From: Chloroflexota bacterium
GTDB lineage: Bacteria > Chloroflexota > Anaerolineae > JAAEKA01
Direction: 5' to 3'
DNA: 50,758 bases
Assembly (NCBI GenBank): GCA_034717495.1
Contig: JAYELL010000103.1
Span: 14,019 to 64,776 of the forward strand
Shown: piece by piece, positions 17,101-26,698 of the stretch
Position numbering within the stretch: the first letter of the stretch is position 1
Layout of the letters: each line of letters opens with the position of its first letter
The notes under the pieces: generated by a model
Told to the model about the DNA's origin: nothing
Databases searched by the model: none
What the model saw: the letters and a program-made list of their open reading frames with translations, nothing else
Made by a program: the position numbers and the translations under genes

Positions 17101-18219
17101 CTAACGCGACCAACGCTCGTGAACGGGCAGCAGCTCGGGGAACACCGCATGGGGTTCGCTCTGGTACCAGTAGGCGGCCGAGGCGATGTCATCGGTGAGG
17201 GGCTCGAACTTCTCGCCGGGCCACCAACCAAGTGCCTGGACGGTCACTCTTAGATCGCGTTGGAAGCGAACGGGATCCAGTATGTGCCAGCGGTAGAGAC
17301 CGTGCCGCGGGACCTCGCCCGGCTCCTTGTGAAAGAGGGGATAGCCCAGGAAGGGCGTCGAATAGGTCTCATCGCCGAAACACCACGCTCCGCCAAAATA
17401 GTCCTCCGTGCCGGTACCACAGATCGTGGGATAATCCTCGTCACCATCCATGTAGAACTTGACCTCGCCCTCGCCCCACCAACCGTTGGAGAATTGCGTC
17501 CAGGCCAGAAAGGTTCCCACGTAGTGGCCCTGTCCCTGTACATTTTCCAGGATGATGTGTTGCGGTTCTCCCCGTGTTGTCATTGAGCGCCGCCACTGGG
17601 CATGGAAGTAAGCAGCGCTTTGGGGAACATCGGTCAGCGCGTAGGTAATCTGGTAGAAGAATTCCCCAAGTGGTTCCCGATGCTGACTCTCGATGCTAAC
17701 TCTGGCCCGCTTGCGGAAGGGCATCGGCCAGTAGCAGTTGAAACCGCCTGAGGGGTTAACCGCCACAGCCAGCGAGTTGACGTTGTAGCGTAGCCCGTGC
17801 CCGTTGCAGAAGAAGTCGCCCAACGGCACCTCGACCGAGGGATGCTCTTCCTCATCCCAATGGAATCGAAGGATCGTGTCCCGGTAGGCCCTGGGATGTG
17901 CGGTGATCCAGATGTGCTGGATGATACCTGGTCCCTCGATGTCAGCCAGCGTGGTGACGCCCGGTTTCAGCGACATGATGCATGGCTCCACCTTCCAGCC
18001 GCTGCCCAGCATGGAGGCCGGATGTTCCCTGAAGTGTGGAGGCAGCCCGGTGGGCGTGCCCTCCGTGCGGGCAGCGATCGCCTGCTGGTCGGGCACAGTC
18101 GCCCTGGCGCCACCACCCTTTTCTCCCGTTGGGTTCTCCGCGGAGATCGAGCGGGTCTCGGCGTTGGAAAGCAGCGGAAGGCTTCCTAATCCCAGGTTGA
18201 AAAGATTGAGCTCATTCAT
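17101..18219 (-). CDS. Glycoside hydrolase family 172 (DUF2961)
   Basis: The 372-aa protein is a DUF2961/GH172 member, a jelly-roll family with alpha-D-arabinofuranosidase, fructofuranosidase and related activities. Hallmarks are the GWKVEPCIM and HIWITA segments in the first third, VEVPLGDFFCNGHG near residue 135 and CGTGTEDYFGGAWCF near residue 270, with conserved acidic residues. No signal peptide, so probably cytoplasmic. AAGGAG stands 8 bases before the ATG at 18219. It is the last gene of the four-gene leftward glycosidase operon. Together with GH127 it suggests furanose sugars in the target glycan. Confidence 0.85.
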   Translation of the reverse strand: MNELNLFNLGLGSLPLLSNAETRSISAENPTGEKGGGARATVPDQQAIAARTEGTPTGLPPHFREHPASMLGSGWKVEPCIMSLKPGVTTLADIEGPGIIQHIWITAHPRAYRDTILRFHWDEEEHPSVEVPLGDFFCNGHGLRYNVNSLAVAVNPSGGFNCYWPMPFRKRARVSIESQHREPLGEFFYQITYALTDVPQSAAYFHAQWRRSMTTRGEPQHIILENVQGQGHYVGTFLAWTQFSNGWWGEGEVKFYMDGDEDYPTICGTGTEDYFGGAWCFGDETYSTPFLGYPLFHKEPGEVPRHGLYRWHILDPVRFQRDLRVTVQALGWWPGEKFEPLTDDIASAAYWYQSEPHAVFPELLPVHERWSR

Positions 18220-18265
18220 CGGTTTGGCTCCTTGAACGATTCTGTGAAGATAAGTCTCACCAATT

Positions 18266-20179
18266 TCATGGGGTCTTCCCTTGGACCACGGGAAATTCGG
18301 CGATGCGAAGATTCGTGCACCCGTAGGGGATCAACTGCAATTCCTCTATCGGCTCTTCCGTTGCGACCGGGCTGTCCGGTACTTGCTGTGCAGAGCCCTC
18401 TTCTACCTGCCAGTGGGGAACTCGCCGGCCCTTCACGTGCATGCGGACAGGAGCACCCTCCGGGGAAAATGGGCAGTTCCCCAGGGGATGTTCAATCACT
18501 TCCGCGTCTTCTGGAAGCGTCTCCTCATTCACATCGAGGGCGTAGTTCCAGGTCGTTGTCGGATAAACCTCCCAATCGGCGTGGGGCAATTCCCGGTAGG
18601 GCAGGTCTTCATGAATTCGTTGCCAATCCTCACCGATTCCAAGGGCGTAGAGCAACGGCCCCCGTTCGATGGCGATGGCATTATTCGGGCGATGCCTCAA
18701 GGTGGGAGACATTGGCAATGTTAAAACGACTGTGGTTGTGCCGGTCCACTGGCGCTCGATAGGGTGAAATGTTCCTGGCTCCGGGCGCATCGTCTCATGC
18801 CCGATCCGGATGCGCGCCCCTTCTGCCCACGAGGGCACTCGAAGGTGCAGTGGGAAGCGCAGCTCCCGGCCGCTGGTCACCGTGAAGGTCAGGGTATCCC
18901 GGAATGGATAGTCGGTGTCCAGCTTAACGCAGATCGCGGTCCCATGGATCTCCAGGCTGACCTGGCTGGGTGCATAAGCGACTGCCGCAATGCCGCCATC
19001 TGCCGTCTGCATCCAGAGATGCGAGGCGAATTTGGGCCAGCCCTGGCTGAGATTTGCAGTACAGCAGCCGTAGTTTGGATCCACACCGAAAATGTTCGCC
19101 TCGGGCCCGTTGGTGGTCCAGATGCGGCCCTCTTTCACGCTGCACTCCACCTGGTTGACCTGCTGATCATACTGGTGCGACCACATGTCGGGCGAAAAGG
19201 TCGCCGGCAGGGCGTTGAAAGCGATCTTCTCCAGACGGTCGCCGAAGCGAGGGTCGCCCATGATTGAAAGCAGCACCTCCAGCGAAAACATCTGCTCCAC
19301 GACCGCGCAAAGCTCGGTGCCCTGGGAAGGGTTCTTTCCAGCCAGACACTCATCTCCCGAAAACAGGCCCGTTGCCATGCCGTGATGGCGGTCCAGTTTT
19401 TCCATCATGTCATAAACGGCCTGCCGGTCACGATCATCACCGCTCATCTGCCACCATAGTCCATGGGATTTGATCGCCATGGCGTTGTTGACGACGTGCC
19501 CCATGAAATTCCAGCGGCCCTTTGGCGTAGGTCCGGACAGAGGCCAGCGATCGAAGAAGCAGCCCCAGTCGAATCCCTGGGCTTGCAGCTTGACGGCCAG
19601 GTCCAGCAGCCATGGCTGGCCGTTCCTCTCATAGAGCCAATAGATGGCAATCAGCGCCTCAAACCAGCGAAACTGTCCCCAGTTGAACAGCGGTGCGAGA
19701 TCGATGTGCTCGTCAACCTTGCGCAGCGCTCTTTCGAGTGCTGTGATGGCGCGTTCGTCTCCCGTGGCGTCGTAATACTGCACAAGCACCTTGGTGGCCA
19801 GGAACTGGCCCCAGAGGTCATAGCGTTGGTCTTCCTCCTTCCCGCCAGCGATCACCATAGCCCGCGGACCGAGCCAGCCGTCCTCGTGCTGGCGGCCGAT
19901 GATGGTGTTCATGTAGCGGGTGACCTTGCCCTTGAGCGCGTCATCATCCAACAGGAACGCCAGCGGGATCAGGCCGTCCAGCCAGTAGGGCGCCCGCTCC
20001 CAGCCCTCCGTGTGTCCGCCGAACCAGCGGCTGTCCCTGACATCGGGCCAGAACTCATCCAGCTTTCCACTCAGCCCGTTGGCCTGAATCAGAAGCTGTT
20101 GCCTCAGCCAGCCGTCGGGACGGATGCTACCCAGCGGCAATGGCCGGAAGAAGGGTGCCTTGATTTTTGTCTCGCTCAC
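18266..20179 (-). CDS. Glycoside hydrolase family 127-like (DUF1680), beta-L-arabinofuranosidase type
   Basis: The 637-aa protein has an (alpha/alpha)6-barrel DUF1680 domain plus beta-sandwich segments. In characterised GH127 enzymes a zinc-bound cysteine is the nucleophile. The matching residues are visible here as GTELCAV near residue 285 (Glu and Cys) and YGCCTANLSQGW near residue 365 (the Cys pair). The N-terminal GLSGKLDEFWPDV is typical. The start is a GTG at 20179, one base after the stop of the GH38 gene, so translation is probably coupled. No signal peptide. The exact sugar may differ from L-arabinofuranose since several related families share this fold. Confidence 0.85.
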   Translation of the reverse strand: MSETKIKAPFFRPLPLGSIRPDGWLRQQLLIQANGLSGKLDEFWPDVRDSRWFGGHTEGWERAPYWLDGLIPLAFLLDDDALKGKVTRYMNTIIGRQHEDGWLGPRAMVIAGGKEEDQRYDLWGQFLATKVLVQYYDATGDERAITALERALRKVDEHIDLAPLFNWGQFRWFEALIAIYWLYERNGQPWLLDLAVKLQAQGFDWGCFFDRWPLSGPTPKGRWNFMGHVVNNAMAIKSHGLWWQMSGDDRDRQAVYDMMEKLDRHHGMATGLFSGDECLAGKNPSQGTELCAVVEQMFSLEVLLSIMGDPRFGDRLEKIAFNALPATFSPDMWSHQYDQQVNQVECSVKEGRIWTTNGPEANIFGVDPNYGCCTANLSQGWPKFASHLWMQTADGGIAAVAYAPSQVSLEIHGTAICVKLDTDYPFRDTLTFTVTSGRELRFPLHLRVPSWAEGARIRIGHETMRPEPGTFHPIERQWTGTTTVVLTLPMSPTLRHRPNNAIAIERGPLLYALGIGEDWQRIHEDLPYRELPHADWEVYPTTTWNYALDVNEETLPEDAEVIEHPLGNCPFSPEGAPVRMHVKGRRVPHWQVEEGSAQQVPDSPVATEEPIEELQLIPYGCTNLRIAEFPVVQGKTP

Positions 20180-20180
20180 G

Positions 20181-22634
20181 TCAGAGTGGCTTCTCGATCA
20201 TATCACATAGGTTGGCCTGCCAGCGGCCTCTGCCCGACGACAGGCGCAGGGTAATCACCTCCCTGGGTGCGACGGTCAGCGGGAAGCTCAGATCCTGCCA
20301 GCTCAGTTTCCCGGCGCCACCCCGGCCGTGACGGTCGGCAATGCGAACGATAAAGCCGTCACCGTCCTCGGCTGGTTTCAGGGCTGTCAGCTCCAGCTCT
20401 GGTGAGGAAAGAGTTGCCAGGGAGGCGATGGCAGGACGCGGGCCCGGGTGGCAATGCATGGTGATTGGCACGACGGGCAGGTTGATCTCGCGGGCCCGCC
20501 GGACCACTTGCGCATCGCGCCAATCTCCCGCGTGGGGCGACAGCACCAGGGTGAATTGCTGCAAGCCCTGGTCGATCCAGTCGTAATGTTTCTTGGATCC
20601 CGGGAGGTGGGGTTGATGGTAGGCATAGGGAGGGGACCGCAGGATGGTCAGTCGCAGCATGCTGCCGGCCACATCGCAACCGTACTTGCCGTCGTCTATC
20701 AACGCCAATCCCACCCGCTGCTCCGGGTGCCCGCGGGCAGGGCCGCTGACGTCCATCCACATCTGGGTGGGTACCTCAGCGCCATCGCAGGGACGGTTAC
20801 ACCAGCCAAAAGGCACGTCGTGGGTCGCCTGGGGAAGATCGGTAGGGAGATCGAAGGCCAGCTTGATCATTCGCCAACGGCCTTGCCAATGGAGCCAGTT
20901 GCGAATGAGAATCTCTGCCCGGCCCTGGCGCAGGATGATCTGCTGGAGCCAGGTGCTGCCTTCGTAGCTGCGTCCGACCAACAGCGACGCCTGCAGGGGC
21001 CCGTCATCGCAGACGGAGATACGAGCATTGCCAAAATGGCCGACGACCTTGCCGAAGCGGCGAACGTCGTGGGACCAGGTATCGCTGGTATCCTCCAGTA
21101 CCTGGGCCACGTTCCAGCCCCTGGAGGATACCAACTCCAGGCCGCTGGCTTTGTCCACACACGAAACAATGACACCGGTGCTCGGGTCCAGGCGCACGGA
21201 CAGTCGTTCGTTCTGCAGCGTGGTGGGGGTGGCGTGGGCGACGGGAGCGGCGTTGGCATGCTGCAGGCCCGGTGCGAAGCGGTAGACCCGGTAGCCCAGC
21301 GGCGGCAATTTGGCCTGGAAGAGGATGCGGTCGAGGCCGTGATCGGATCTGCTGAGAGCCTCATGAGTCTCGATCAATTGATGGACAACAGCCTGCCCCT
21401 TTTCATCGAGCAGGCCCCAGTGGCCATCCTGCCAACGCTGCCATTCGGTCCAGGGCTCATATTCCACATAGCGGGTTGATGGGTAGGGGAAGGGATTGAA
21501 AAGGACCAGGGTGCCGCCTGGCCCCTCCGTGTCGATGCCGGCGGCAATGGCACGGCCGGCGCTGTTGGCGATCTCGTCGGCGCCTAAAATGACCCGGCCC
21601 AGCGCCATGATGGTATCGTCCTCTGCTTCCTTGATAGAGCAGCCACCCAGTGTATCGTGGAACTGGTTGAAGCACAGGTCCTGCCACAGAGTCCGCAGGC
21701 TCTGCATCGGCGCAGATCGCCCGGCCCACAGTTGGGCCATGACTGCCATGCGCTCGGCGACGAGCAGGTGGCATTCAGCCTGGCGGTGAGCGCGCTTGAG
21801 CGCGCTGTTGGCGGAGTAGCAACCCACGGCATGGAACTGGAGCTCCTCCGCCACTACCGGCAAGATATCGGCTTGCGGCCGTATGGAGGAAAAGTAGGCC
21901 TGCGGGGAGCTGAAGCGAATATCCAGATCGGAGTGGGTGCCAGCGATGGCCTGCACGTTTTCGATCTGCTGCCTGGTGGGGCCGCCGCCATGATTGCCCA
22001 GGCCAAAGAAGCACATGGTGTGGCTGAGCCCGGTGGGTTTGGCATCCACCGCCTGCTGGATATGCTTTGCCTGGTCACCGGTGCGCGAGGTGTAGGAGGC
22101 TGTGATGCGAAAGGCCAGAACGCGGCTGCCGTCGGGTGCCTGCCACCAGAAGGCCTGCGCCGGCAGCTCTTTCTCGTGTGGGCCGGGCCGCATGAAGACA
22201 TAGGCGTCGAAACCACACTTCTTCAAAATCTGCGGCAGTGTGCCGGCATGGCCAAAACTATCCACACAATAGGCAATGCGTGGCTCGGTCCCGAGGCGTT
22301 CGCGCATGACGGCCTTGCCCAGAAGAACGTGGCGCACAAAGGACTCGCCTTGCGGCAGGTTCATGTCGGGCTGAACGATCATGCCGTTCACAACGTGCCA
22401 GCGACCCTGGCGGATGAATTCTACAATCTGGTCGAGGAGATGAGGATTCTCCTGCTCGATCCATCGATAGATCTGGGCCTCGCCGCGCACGAATTGGAAA
22501 TCGGGATACTCGTGCAGCCGATCGACGGCTGACTGGCTGGTAGCCAGGGCCTCGGCCCGCCCTTCGGTCCAACGCCAGAGCCATACAGGGTCCAGGTGGG
22601 CCTGACCGATCATGTGAACTGTCGTTCTGGGCAT
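20181..22634 (-). CDS. Alpha-mannosidase-type enzyme, GH38
   Basis: An 817-aa GH38 retaining hydrolase. The zinc site starts with HLDPVWLWRWTEG (about residues 12-24), and CVDSFGHAGTLPQIL near residue 125 holds the nucleophile Asp and third ligand region. A central helical domain and long beta-rich C-terminal half follow, as in bacterial alpha-mannosidases. Cytoplasmic, with no signal peptide. I chose the ATG at 22634; a TTG at 22655 is in frame but lacks support. It begins 23 bases after the GH116 stop. Expected role is trimming alpha-mannosidic or related linkages after import; some bacterial GH38 proteins act on other sugars. Confidence 0.88.
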   Translation of the reverse strand: MPRTTVHMIGQAHLDPVWLWRWTEGRAEALATSQSAVDRLHEYPDFQFVRGEAQIYRWIEQENPHLLDQIVEFIRQGRWHVVNGMIVQPDMNLPQGESFVRHVLLGKAVMRERLGTEPRIAYCVDSFGHAGTLPQILKKCGFDAYVFMRPGPHEKELPAQAFWWQAPDGSRVLAFRITASYTSRTGDQAKHIQQAVDAKPTGLSHTMCFFGLGNHGGGPTRQQIENVQAIAGTHSDLDIRFSSPQAYFSSIRPQADILPVVAEELQFHAVGCYSANSALKRAHRQAECHLLVAERMAVMAQLWAGRSAPMQSLRTLWQDLCFNQFHDTLGGCSIKEAEDDTIMALGRVILGADEIANSAGRAIAAGIDTEGPGGTLVLFNPFPYPSTRYVEYEPWTEWQRWQDGHWGLLDEKGQAVVHQLIETHEALSRSDHGLDRILFQAKLPPLGYRVYRFAPGLQHANAAPVAHATPTTLQNERLSVRLDPSTGVIVSCVDKASGLELVSSRGWNVAQVLEDTSDTWSHDVRRFGKVVGHFGNARISVCDDGPLQASLLVGRSYEGSTWLQQIILRQGRAEILIRNWLHWQGRWRMIKLAFDLPTDLPQATHDVPFGWCNRPCDGAEVPTQMWMDVSGPARGHPEQRVGLALIDDGKYGCDVAGSMLRLTILRSPPYAYHQPHLPGSKKHYDWIDQGLQQFTLVLSPHAGDWRDAQVVRRAREINLPVVPITMHCHPGPRPAIASLATLSSPELELTALKPAEDGDGFIVRIADRHGRGGAGKLSWQDLSFPLTVAPREVITLRLSSGRGRWQANLCDMIEKPL

Positions 22635-22657
22635 AAGGGGCAACTCCGGGCGCAATC

Positions 22658-25276
22658 TCAGGCGAAGGTCACTGTCAGCGCTTCCCCCGCGGCAACGGTG
22701 AGCGGCTCGGCAAAACGCAGTCGCATGAGGCCGTCGATTCGCTCGATATCAGTAGCGACGGCCTGCTCACCCAGGTGGACTGCGGCATCGGCGCGGCCGG
22801 TCTTCAGGCATAACTCTTTCAGCCTGAGGCTGCCGTGGTCCAGGCCAAGCCGGGCGCAATCGCCGGACTGGCTGAAAACGCCCCAGCCGCTGCCGGTGAC
22901 GAAGAAACTGCGCAAGCTGTCCGGGCCAAGTCGGGGCGCGAAGGCCAGGCTCCCGCGCGTGGCGTCATAGCGATAGCCTGTTGCCGCCTCCAGCAGCACC
23001 CAACTGGCCATCGGGCGCACGTAATGATCGCCGCACTCCACCTCGTTCCAGGGACTGCGGCGGCTACCGTCGTGGCGCTGGCGGATGTCGGCCAGCATGG
23101 TCAGGGCCGGCTCGATAAACCCTTCGTAGAGCAACAGGCAGGCCAGCGGGTATTCCAGGCCGCTCCAGACCTCGTCGCTGTACTGGGTGGGGATCTCGGG
23201 CTTGCCGCCGTGGGGCCAGGTGCAGATGTAGAGGCCTTTGTCCCGCTCATCCATGTAGATGCGTGGCTTTTGATCAGCCTTTTTGAAACCCTGGCGCCGG
23301 TTGAAGTTGAAGATATTCAGGACAGCTGTCTTGACATGTTTTTCTGGCAGGAGATAGCCCAGATCAAGTACATGGGCCCACCACTGGCCCAGCAACTGGT
23401 CGATATGGCAGCCGCTGCCGTACTGTTGCTCCGCGTGCTGCTCCAAGTCGACAACCTGGATGTAGTACTCGCCATTCCAGCACAATCGATCGTAGTTCTT
23501 GCTGCCCAACTCAAAACGCCCGCGATAGCAGCGGGCCAGATCCTCTTCGCCCTGAAGTCTGGCCATCTCCTCGGCAGCGCGCAGGGCAGCCAGGTAGAGG
23601 CTGCCGATGAAGGTGTTGGGACCATAGATCGAGATGTCGTAGGTGTTGGGTTGCTCACCGCGAATGACGCCGTCCCCTTCCGTGTCGTAGTCGTCCATCA
23701 TGTGCTGCATCAGCTTCCTGATCCGCGGCCACATCTTATCGAACCAGGATCGCTCAGCACCGTGGCGCACTTCCCGGTAGGTCTTGAGCACCGTGCCCAG
23801 TTCGCCGTCCATGGCCGGGTTGCGCGGTCCGCCAATGAATTCACTCCAGGGCCGGGACAGGTAGAGAGGCAGGGGAGTTCGGTGAGGAATGGCGCCCTGG
23901 GGACTCATCTGCTCCACCAGGTCAGTGTGGCGCATGCTGCGTTCCAGGTCGGGGAAGAGCCTGGCCAGGGCCATTTCGTAGTTCCAGACATGGGTGCAGT
24001 TCAAGGGGCAACACCCTTCCATTTCCCCATGAACGGTGCTTGCGCCATGGCAGCCCTCGAAGCCGTGGAACCGGCCGTCCTCGTTCCAGAGACAAGTGGG
24101 TGTGCGAATGGTGGAGATCGGCCCAGCCACAGATTCCAGCAACTGCCATGGCAAGGTGCTGTCGAAAAAGCGGTCACGATACAGGCGGGTTTCCGCCACC
24201 AGGCGCTCGTAGTGGTCCCGCATGTATTCAACCACAGCCAGGGCGCTGTCAAACCGGTTGTTGTACTGATTGCCCAGCCAAAAACGGCTCTTGCGATCGG
24301 CAATGCCCATGTTGCGCTGGTCCCACGTCAGGTAGCGGTTGGGAAAATACCAGGCCAGCACCAGCGGCACCGTCCGGCTCGCCCCCGGCGCCAGCTCGAA
24401 ATGCACCGCCAGCGCCCCGTTCCAGGTTTGCCCGGCCGGGCTGGCGCCACTGCCGCCTCGATCAGGCAAACGACCGCGGTGTTTGCTGAACTGATCCCAT
24501 AGCTGCCGCGGTGAGTGCCATTGAAGCAGGGTACTGATCTCGTCCCCCGGCTGCCTGAGCGCAGCCAGCGCCAGGCGTCCGTTGGCCGGATGCCCTTGCT
24601 CCAGCCGGGTGTTGCCCATGTCCAACACCTCCAGCTCCCGCAGATGCACCATGCCGTTGATGTTGCCGCCGTAGCCGGGATCGCACACCCCGTCGATGCG
24701 GGTCCTGCCGTCCCAGCCCACCAGGTTCTGCTGGGCTGCCAGCAGGGAGACCTCAGCGGACTGCTCCCCAGGATTGTTTACTGTGAAGTTGAAGAGAACG
24801 GCAGGCAGCCCGGAATCGTGGCTGTTGAGGGGCAAAAAGGGGCTGAAAGCCTCCATCTGCACCGCAACCGGCAGGGCATTGCTTTGATAGGCCACCTCCA
24901 CGATGGGGTATTGGGCCCTGATCTGCAGGCCATCCACCCCGGGCAGGTGACTCAGGAGTCGCCGCGAGCCCTCGGGAACCAGGTGATCGCTGACGCTGGG
25001 CGCAGGCTGGAAGGCGCCATCCTTGTACAGCGAGTCGCTCTGCAGCACCACGGCGCCCTGCTCTCCCTCCCCACAACCGGCCCAAATGGCGAAAAAGCTG
25101 TCCGGAACGTGGGCATCATGATTGACGTTGTTTCCGATCTGCCATTGGCGCAGGCCGCCGTCGCCGGCCAGTGCCACGCTGCCGGTCCCGATGCCACCCA
25201 AGGGCAGGGCCACGGCGCGCAACGCCTCGCCTCGATAGGTCAATGCTTCGCTGGCTGTGAGGTGTTGAGGAGACAT
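22658..25276 (-). CDS. GH116 beta-glucosidase / GBA2-like (DUF608)
   Basis: The 872-aa protein matches non-lysosomal glucosylceramidase-like GH116 enzymes. An N-terminal beta-sandwich starts at VALPLGGIGTGSVALAGDGG and is followed by an (alpha/alpha)6 catalytic barrel. Visible active-site regions are CTHVWNYEMALA near residue 430, where the Glu would be the nucleophile, and NTYDISIYGPNTF near residue 550, where the Asp would be the acid/base. Bacterial and archaeal members cleave beta-glucosides or beta-xylosides rather than ceramides. A strong AGGAGG lies 5 bases before the ATG at 25276. First gene of the GH116-GH38-GH127-GH172 operon, behind a clear promoter at 25419-25446. Confidence 0.88.
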   Translation of the reverse strand: MSPQHLTASEALTYRGEALRAVALPLGGIGTGSVALAGDGGLRQWQIGNNVNHDAHVPDSFFAIWAGCGEGEQGAVVLQSDSLYKDGAFQPAPSVSDHLVPEGSRRLLSHLPGVDGLQIRAQYPIVEVAYQSNALPVAVQMEAFSPFLPLNSHDSGLPAVLFNFTVNNPGEQSAEVSLLAAQQNLVGWDGRTRIDGVCDPGYGGNINGMVHLRELEVLDMGNTRLEQGHPANGRLALAALRQPGDEISTLLQWHSPRQLWDQFSKHRGRLPDRGGSGASPAGQTWNGALAVHFELAPGASRTVPLVLAWYFPNRYLTWDQRNMGIADRKSRFWLGNQYNNRFDSALAVVEYMRDHYERLVAETRLYRDRFFDSTLPWQLLESVAGPISTIRTPTCLWNEDGRFHGFEGCHGASTVHGEMEGCCPLNCTHVWNYEMALARLFPDLERSMRHTDLVEQMSPQGAIPHRTPLPLYLSRPWSEFIGGPRNPAMDGELGTVLKTYREVRHGAERSWFDKMWPRIRKLMQHMMDDYDTEGDGVIRGEQPNTYDISIYGPNTFIGSLYLAALRAAEEMARLQGEEDLARCYRGRFELGSKNYDRLCWNGEYYIQVVDLEQHAEQQYGSGCHIDQLLGQWWAHVLDLGYLLPEKHVKTAVLNIFNFNRRQGFKKADQKPRIYMDERDKGLYICTWPHGGKPEIPTQYSDEVWSGLEYPLACLLLYEGFIEPALTMLADIRQRHDGSRRSPWNEVECGDHYVRPMASWVLLEAATGYRYDATRGSLAFAPRLGPDSLRSFFVTGSGWGVFSQSGDCARLGLDHGSLRLKELCLKTGRADAAVHLGEQAVATDIERIDGLMRLRFAEPLTVAAGEALTVTFA

Positions 25277-25320
25277 ATGATCCTCCTGGCATTTCCGGGG
25301 ACGATTGGACGACTAGCTAA

Positions 25321-25362
25321 TGGCCAATTGCCAATTGTGAATGGTCGATTGTCAATGGCAGA
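25321..25362. repeat. Heptamer-phased short tandem repeat
   Basis: Six 7-bp units in register: TGGCCAA, TTGCCAA, TTGTGAA, TGGTCGA, TTGTCAA, TGGCAGA, approximating TTGNCAA. It lies in the leader of the GH116 operon, between promoter and start codon, and would be transcribed. Confidence 0.65.
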
Positions 25363-25418
25363 GGGGAATTGCCAACATTTGCACCTGTCGATCTTGATTG
25401 CGTAAGCGCCTACTATCG

Positions 25419-25446
25419 AGTATAACCAGGATGGCCAGGCTGTCAA
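25419..25446 (-). promoter_or_regulatory. Promoter of the GH116 operon
   Basis: On the minus strand TTGACA (25441-25446), a 16-bp spacer and TATACT (25419-25424). The leader to the GH116 ATG is about 135 bases and includes the heptamer array. It faces away from a second promoter 27 bp to the right. Confidence 0.75.
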
Positions 25447-25472
25447 CGTGCGTGCCCTCCTTTTGCCATCGC

Positions 25473-25501
25473 TTGACAGATGCCACACCCCCGGCTATAG
25501 T
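25473..25501 (+). promoter_or_regulatory. Promoter of the aldo/keto reductase operon
   Basis: TTGACA (25473-25478), a 17-bp spacer and TATAGT (25496-25501), about 60 bp before the ATG at 25562. With the leftward promoter at 25419-25446 it makes a compact divergent pair, so one regulator could control both units. Confidence 0.8.
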
Positions 25502-25561
25502 TGGCGTGACTTTTCGCAACCAATCTCTCTTCCCGACCACGCGGAGCAAGGACACAGACTC

Positions 25562-26677
25562 ATGGAAAAACGCACCCTGGGCCGCACCGGCCTCGACGTA
25601 TCAATTCTCGGTTTCGGCGGGTTCCACCTCCTGGAGATCAGCGCCAGCGATGTCGATCTTCTTCTCAACAAGTATCTGGATGCAGGTGGCAACTATGTGG
25701 AGACCGCCGCCGAATATGGCGATGGCGAGTCTGAACGCAAGGTCGGTCCGATCATGGCCGCCCGGAGAGAGGATTGCATCCTGGCCACCAAATGCCATGC
25801 GCGAGACGCGGCCGGCGCCACCCCGATCATCGAAAGCAGCCTCGCCAATCTGCAAACAGACCACGTAGACATCCTGTTTATGCACCATGTGCAGGATTTC
25901 TCCGGGCTGGACGCAATTCTCGCGCCCGATGGTGCCATCAGAGCAGCCGAGGAGGCTCGGGACGCTGGCAAGGTCCGTTTCATCGGGATATCCAACCATG
26001 GATATCCCGAACTCATGATCGAAGCCCTGAAACGCTATCCCTTCGACGTGATCATGACCGGCTTCAACTATTACGATCGTTTCAATTTCCCGTTGATCGA
26101 GGAAACTCTGCTGCCGCTGGCCCTGGAAAAGGGGGTCGGGGTGGTTGGCATGAAGGCGGTCGGGGATGGGTATCTGTGGCGATCGGCGGAGATGGCATTT
26201 CGCTACGCCTGGAGCCTGCCCATCCATGTCATGGTGGCCGGCATGAACACCCTGGAGTATCTCGATATGGATCTGGGGTACGCCGCGACCTATTCGCCGT
26301 TGAGCGATGAGGAACGGGATCAATGGGTTTTCGATGCCCCTGAGTTGGGCAACTATGTCTGCCGGCTGTGCGACAAATGCCTGCCCTGCCCGGAAAACAT
26401 CAACATCCCCCTGGTCTTCGAAATGGAAGGGCGTTTCGACCGCCAGATGTGGGATGGCGTGGTGCGTAATCCTGGCGACTACTGGCTTCGCAATTCCCTG
26501 CGTTTCTGGTTTGGCAACCAGGACCGGGCTGTCGCCGGCTATGATGCCTTGCCAGTCAGGGCCGATGCCTGCAGCGATTGTGGCGACTGTGAACCCCGCT
26601 GCCCCTACAACCTGCCCATTGTCGACAAGCTGCGCCACGTGCACTACAAGATGACCAACGCCGAGGTGTTGTATTAG
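25562..26677 (+). CDS. Aldo/keto reductase with C-terminal 4Fe-4S ferredoxin motifs
   Basis: The 371-aa protein begins MEKRTLGRTGLDVSILGFGG, the standard AKR barrel start. ETAAEYGDGESE near residue 48 holds the catalytic Asp/Tyr region, and KVRFIGISNHG lies near residue 140. The C-terminal 100 residues carry two cysteine clusters, CRLCDKCLPCP near residue 265 and CSDCGDCEPRCPYNLP near residue 340, typical of AKRs that bind iron-sulfur clusters. It likely reduces or oxidises a sugar or sugar-derived aldehyde with electron transfer through the clusters; the substrate is unknown. The frame is open to 25448 but the promoter and GGAGCAAGGA favour the ATG at 25562. The next gene follows after 21 bases. 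Confidence 0.88.
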   Translation: MEKRTLGRTGLDVSILGFGGFHLLEISASDVDLLLNKYLDAGGNYVETAAEYGDGESERKVGPIMAARREDCILATKCHARDAAGATPIIESSLANLQTDHVDILFMHHVQDFSGLDAILAPDGAIRAAEEARDAGKVRFIGISNHGYPELMIEALKRYPFDVIMTGFNYYDRFNFPLIEETLLPLALEKGVGVVGMKAVGDGYLWRSAEMAFRYAWSLPIHVMVAGMNTLEYLDMDLGYAATYSPLSDEERDQWVFDAPELGNYVCRLCDKCLPCPENINIPLVFEMEGRFDRQMWDGVVRNPGDYWLRNSLRFWFGNQDRAVAGYDALPVRADACSDCGDCEPRCPYNLPIVDKLRHVHYKMTNAEVLY

Positions 26678-26698
26678 CCGCGCACGGAAGAGAGTACA

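Noticed and set aside
22835-24502. Plus-strand open frame of about 555 codons opposite the GH116 gene
   Set aside because: It lies entirely within the clear GH116 coding region, has no Shine-Dalgarno or recognisable domain, and mirrors the third-position bias of the real gene.
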